Positions 62,082 to 64,000 of a stretch of 64,000 nt of DNA are shown here, one piece after another. The translations under genes were made by a program, and so were the position numbers. Each line of letters opens with the position of its first letter. Positions within the stretch are counted from its first letter, which is position 1. The stretch is from Halopiger djelfimassiliensis (GTDB lineage: Archaea; Halobacteriota; Halobacteria; Halobacteriales; Natrialbaceae): the NCBI RefSeq assembly GCF_000455365.1, contig NZ_HG315686.1, positions 22,712 to 86,711 of the forward strand, read 5' to 3'. The notes beneath the pieces are model-generated. The model was not told the DNA's origin. It made no database searches and saw nothing but the letters and a program-made list of their open reading frames with translations.

Positions 62082-63350
62082 TCAGGCGAGGGCGCTTGCA
62101 GCGCGGATCAGGCGCTCCTCGCCGAACGCCGGTCCGACGAGTTGCAGTCCGACCGGGAGGCCGTCGGTCTCGCCGGCAGGGACCGAAATCGCGGGGAGGT
62201 CCGCGAGGTTGACCGGGACCGTGTTCGCGTCGGCCAGATACATCTGAAGCGGATCGTCGAGGCTCTCGCCGAGTTCGAACGGCGGGACCGGCATCGTCGG
62301 CGAGGCCAGTACGTCCGCCTCCGAAAGCGCCTCGTCGAAGTCCTGTTTGACCCACGCTCGCGCGTCCTGTGCCTTCTTGTAGTACTTGTCGTGATACCCC
62401 GCCGAGAGGGCGTAGGTCCCGAGCAGGATTCGCCGCTTGACCTCGTCGCCAAAGCCCTCCTTGCGGGTTTGGGCGAACGTCTCGTTCCAGTTGCCCTCGG
62501 CGTCGCTCGAGTGGCCGTACCGGACGCCGTCGAACCGGGCGAGGTTCGAGGACGCCTCCGACATCGCGATCACGTAGTAGGCTTCGACGGCGTGTTCGAC
62601 GGACGGCAGGCTGACCTCGTGGTACTCGGCACCGCGGTCCTCGAGTTCCGCGATGGCGTCCCAGAACGTCTCGACGACGCCGTCGTCGGCCCCGTCGAGC
62701 AGTTCGGTCGGGACGCCGATCGAGAGTCCGTCGACGTCGCCGGTGGCGGCGTCGGCGTAGTTCGCCTCGTCGCCGGCGTCGTGTGTCGTCGCGTCCCGCT
62801 CGTCGTCGCCGGCGATCACGTCGAGCAACGCGGCGGCGTCCTCGACCGTCTCGGCGAACGGCCCGATCTGCTCCAGACTGTTCCCGTAGGCGACGAGTCC
62901 GTACCGGGAGACCAGCCCGTAGGTCGGTTTGATACCGACGACGCCACAGAAGGCGGCCGGACAGCGGATCGAGCCGCCGGTATCGGAGCCAAGCGCCAGA
63001 TCGGCGTCCCCGGCGGCGACGGCGGCGGCCGACCCGCCCGAAGACCCTCCGGGAACGTGGCCGGGTGCGGCGGGGTTGTCCGTCGATCCGAAATACGAGG
63101 TTTCGGTCGTCGTCCCCATCCCGAACTCGTCCATGTTCGCCTTCCCGACGATCGTCGCCCCGGCGTCTTTCAGCCGCTCGACGACCGTCGCGTCGTAGGG
63201 CGGGACGTACTCCTCGAGCATCTTCGAGCCGCAGGTCGTCCGGACGCCCGCGGTCGAGATGTTGTCCTTGACGGCGACAGTCCTGCCGGCGAGCGGTCCG
63301 TCGGCCGCTCCCTCGATCGTCTCCTCGGTAATGAAAACGTTCTCAGCCAT
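62082..63350 (-). CDS. gatA: Aspartyl/glutamyl-tRNA amidotransferase subunit A
   Basis: 422 aa amidase-signature enzyme. The catalytic triad is Lys28 (TVAVKDNI), the cis-Ser in GGSSGG (103 or 104) and nucleophile Ser127 (GSDTGGSIR). It releases ammonia from glutamine or asparagine for the GatB subunit. The ATG at 63350 lies two bases after the gatC stop. gatB is not in the window. Confidence 0.95.
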   Translation of the reverse strand: MAENVFITEETIEGAADGPLAGRTVAVKDNISTAGVRTTCGSKMLEEYVPPYDATVVERLKDAGATIVGKANMDEFGMGTTTETSYFGSTDNPAAPGHVPGGSSGGSAAAVAAGDADLALGSDTGGSIRCPAAFCGVVGIKPTYGLVSRYGLVAYGNSLEQIGPFAETVEDAAALLDVIAGDDERDATTHDAGDEANYADAATGDVDGLSIGVPTELLDGADDGVVETFWDAIAELEDRGAEYHEVSLPSVEHAVEAYYVIAMSEASSNLARFDGVRYGHSSDAEGNWNETFAQTRKEGFGDEVKRRILLGTYALSAGYHDKYYKKAQDARAWVKQDFDEALSEADVLASPTMPVPPFELGESLDDPLQMYLADANTVPVNLADLPAISVPAGETDGLPVGLQLVGPAFGEERLIRAASALA

Positions 63351-63352
63351 GA

Positions 63353-63631
63353 TCAGGAAACGTTCGGCCCTTTGAAGTATCCGTCCTCGGCTTCGGGCGC
63401 GTTCCGGAGCGCTTCCGCGCTCTCGAGCGAATCGCGCTCCTCGTCCGGGCGCATCACGTTCGCGAGGTCCGCCTCGCGGTCGACCGACGGAACCTCGTCT
63501 AGCGTCTCGAAATACTCGAGGATGTCCGCGAACTGCCGCGTGAACTGGTCGACCTCGTCGTCGTCGAGGTCGACGCGAGCCAGCTCCGCGACGTGGCGGA
63601 CCTCCTCGGGACTGACGGCGTCGTCGCTCAT
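63353..63631 (-). CDS. gatC: Aspartyl/glutamyl-tRNA amidotransferase subunit C
   Basis: 92 aa. EEVRHVAELARVDLDDDEVD, then LEYFETLDEVPSVDREADLA and NVMRPDEERDS, is the GatC pattern; it stabilises the GatA-GatB interface. First gene of gatC-gatA. Confidence 0.94.
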   Translation of the reverse strand: MSDDAVSPEEVRHVAELARVDLDDDEVDQFTRQFADILEYFETLDEVPSVDREADLANVMRPDEERDSLESAEALRNAPEAEDGYFKGPNVS

Positions 63632-63751
63632 ACCTGTTCGAACCGGCTTCCGGAGAGTAAGGGTTTCGATACCGACGGCTCGACGTCCCCACCGGGACGA
63701 CGGTAGCCGTCGGTCCGGCAGTCGGCCGTTCACCCGCGCGTACGATCGCAG

Positions 63752-63759
63752 TTTTTAAG
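63752..63759 (+). promoter_or_regulatory. TATA box for the tfb gene
   Basis: TTTTTAAG lies about 69 bp before the tfb ATG, so this transcript probably has a ~40-nt leader, unlike most genes here. Confidence 0.55.
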
Positions 63760-63827
63760 TTGCGGAGATCCCTCACTAGGGAGCACGACAGAGCGTTTTC
63801 AGCGACGTTTCGTTCGGGTCCAAGACA

Positions 63828-64000
63828 ATGACTGACTCCAGTATTCGAACTCGCAGCGACGAGCGGCCCCGCGCCGAGCAATCGGAGTCGACCGAGCAGG
63901 CGGACGAGCGCGAGGAGTGTCCGGAGTGTGGCGGGCGGTTAGTATCGGACACCGAGCACGCCGAGACCGTCTGTGAGGACTGTGGCCTGGTCGTCGAGGC
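63828..64000 (+). CDS. tfb: Transcription initiation factor IIB, N-terminal part
   Basis: About 57 codons before the window ends. After a Ser/Arg/Glu-rich leader the zinc ribbon ECPECGGRLVSDTEHAETVC, then EDCGLVVEA, is the TFB signature, which recruits RNA polymerase. Haloarchaea carry several tfb genes; which paralogue this is cannot be told from the ribbon. The B-finger and cyclin folds are outside the window. Confidence 0.92.
   Translation, partial: MTDSSIRTRSDERPRAEQSESTEQADEREECPECGGRLVSDTEHAETVCEDCGLVVE

Overview
The window is a stretch of haloarchaeal chromosome. The evidence is a GC-rich sequence with strongly acidic predicted proteins, archaeal information-processing genes (Orc1/Cdc6, TFB, RpoL, SRP19, Gar1, GatE, Dph2), twin-arginine lipoprotein signals, a PGF-CTERM surface-anchoring tail, TATA-box promoters placed for leaderless transcripts, and many small zinc-finger proteins. 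A member of Natrialbales (Natrinema/Haloterrigena type) is my guess; that is recall, not something computed.

Layout. 0-4.1 kb: end of mptE, folP, then orc1/cdc6 followed by a ~1 kb gene-free region carrying inverted copies of an origin recognition box, so a likely chromosomal replication origin. 4.1-10 kb: trmJ, a Tat lipoprotein, a zinc-ribbon protein, a divergent DMT exporter/Lrp pair, and a GLUG-repeat surface protein. 10.2-18.2 kb: gatE, a cupredoxin, the vitamin B12 importer (btuD-btuC and divergent btuF), then srp19-gar1-presenilin-like protease. 18.2-25.3 kb: a lipoprotein, cysS, a BolA-like protein, two PH-domain membrane proteins and fumC. 25.5-29 kb: a zinc-finger protein, 1.3 kb without a recognisable gene, and a two-gene DUF5805-like/tyrosine-recombinase unit. 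29-38.9 kb: a long acidic coiled-coil protein, a metallo-hydrolase, a regulator gene cut by an in-frame TAG, a Tat-exported superoxide dismutase, dph2, a membrane protein and an actin homologue of the salactin type. 39-48.9 kb: a METTL5-like methyltransferase, an ABC exporter with two FtsX-like permeases, a rhomboid protease, rpoL, a double zinc ribbon protein, hisF, small proteins and an IS200/IS605-like end remnant. 49-60.3 kb: a molybdopterin oxidoreductase and the menaquinone genes menF-menD, menB, menA-menC-menE, interrupted by a membrane J-protein and a Tp34-like metal lipoprotein. 60.3-64 kb: an NRDE protein, an HTH protein, gatC-gatA and the start of a tfb gene.

Working together: menF, D, B, A, C and E cover most of the route from chorismate to demethylmenaquinone. 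gatC-gatA is the GatCAB-type Asp/Glu amidotransferase core, while the distant gatE belongs to the archaeal GatDE enzyme; gatB and gatD are outside the window. btuF feeds the btuC/btuD importer, and both arms appear to be driven from one palindromic TATA element.

The observations most worth following are an isolated origin-recognition-box copy 50 kb from the origin (54066), the TAG-interrupted regulator (33181), the shared symmetric TATA between btuC and btuF, a 25-bp palindrome beside the recombinase, a 37-nt two-tier hairpin before the ABC operon, and the membrane protein/actin pair at 36.5-38.6 kb. I found no CRISPR array, tRNA or rRNA, and no anti-phage system I could recognise.
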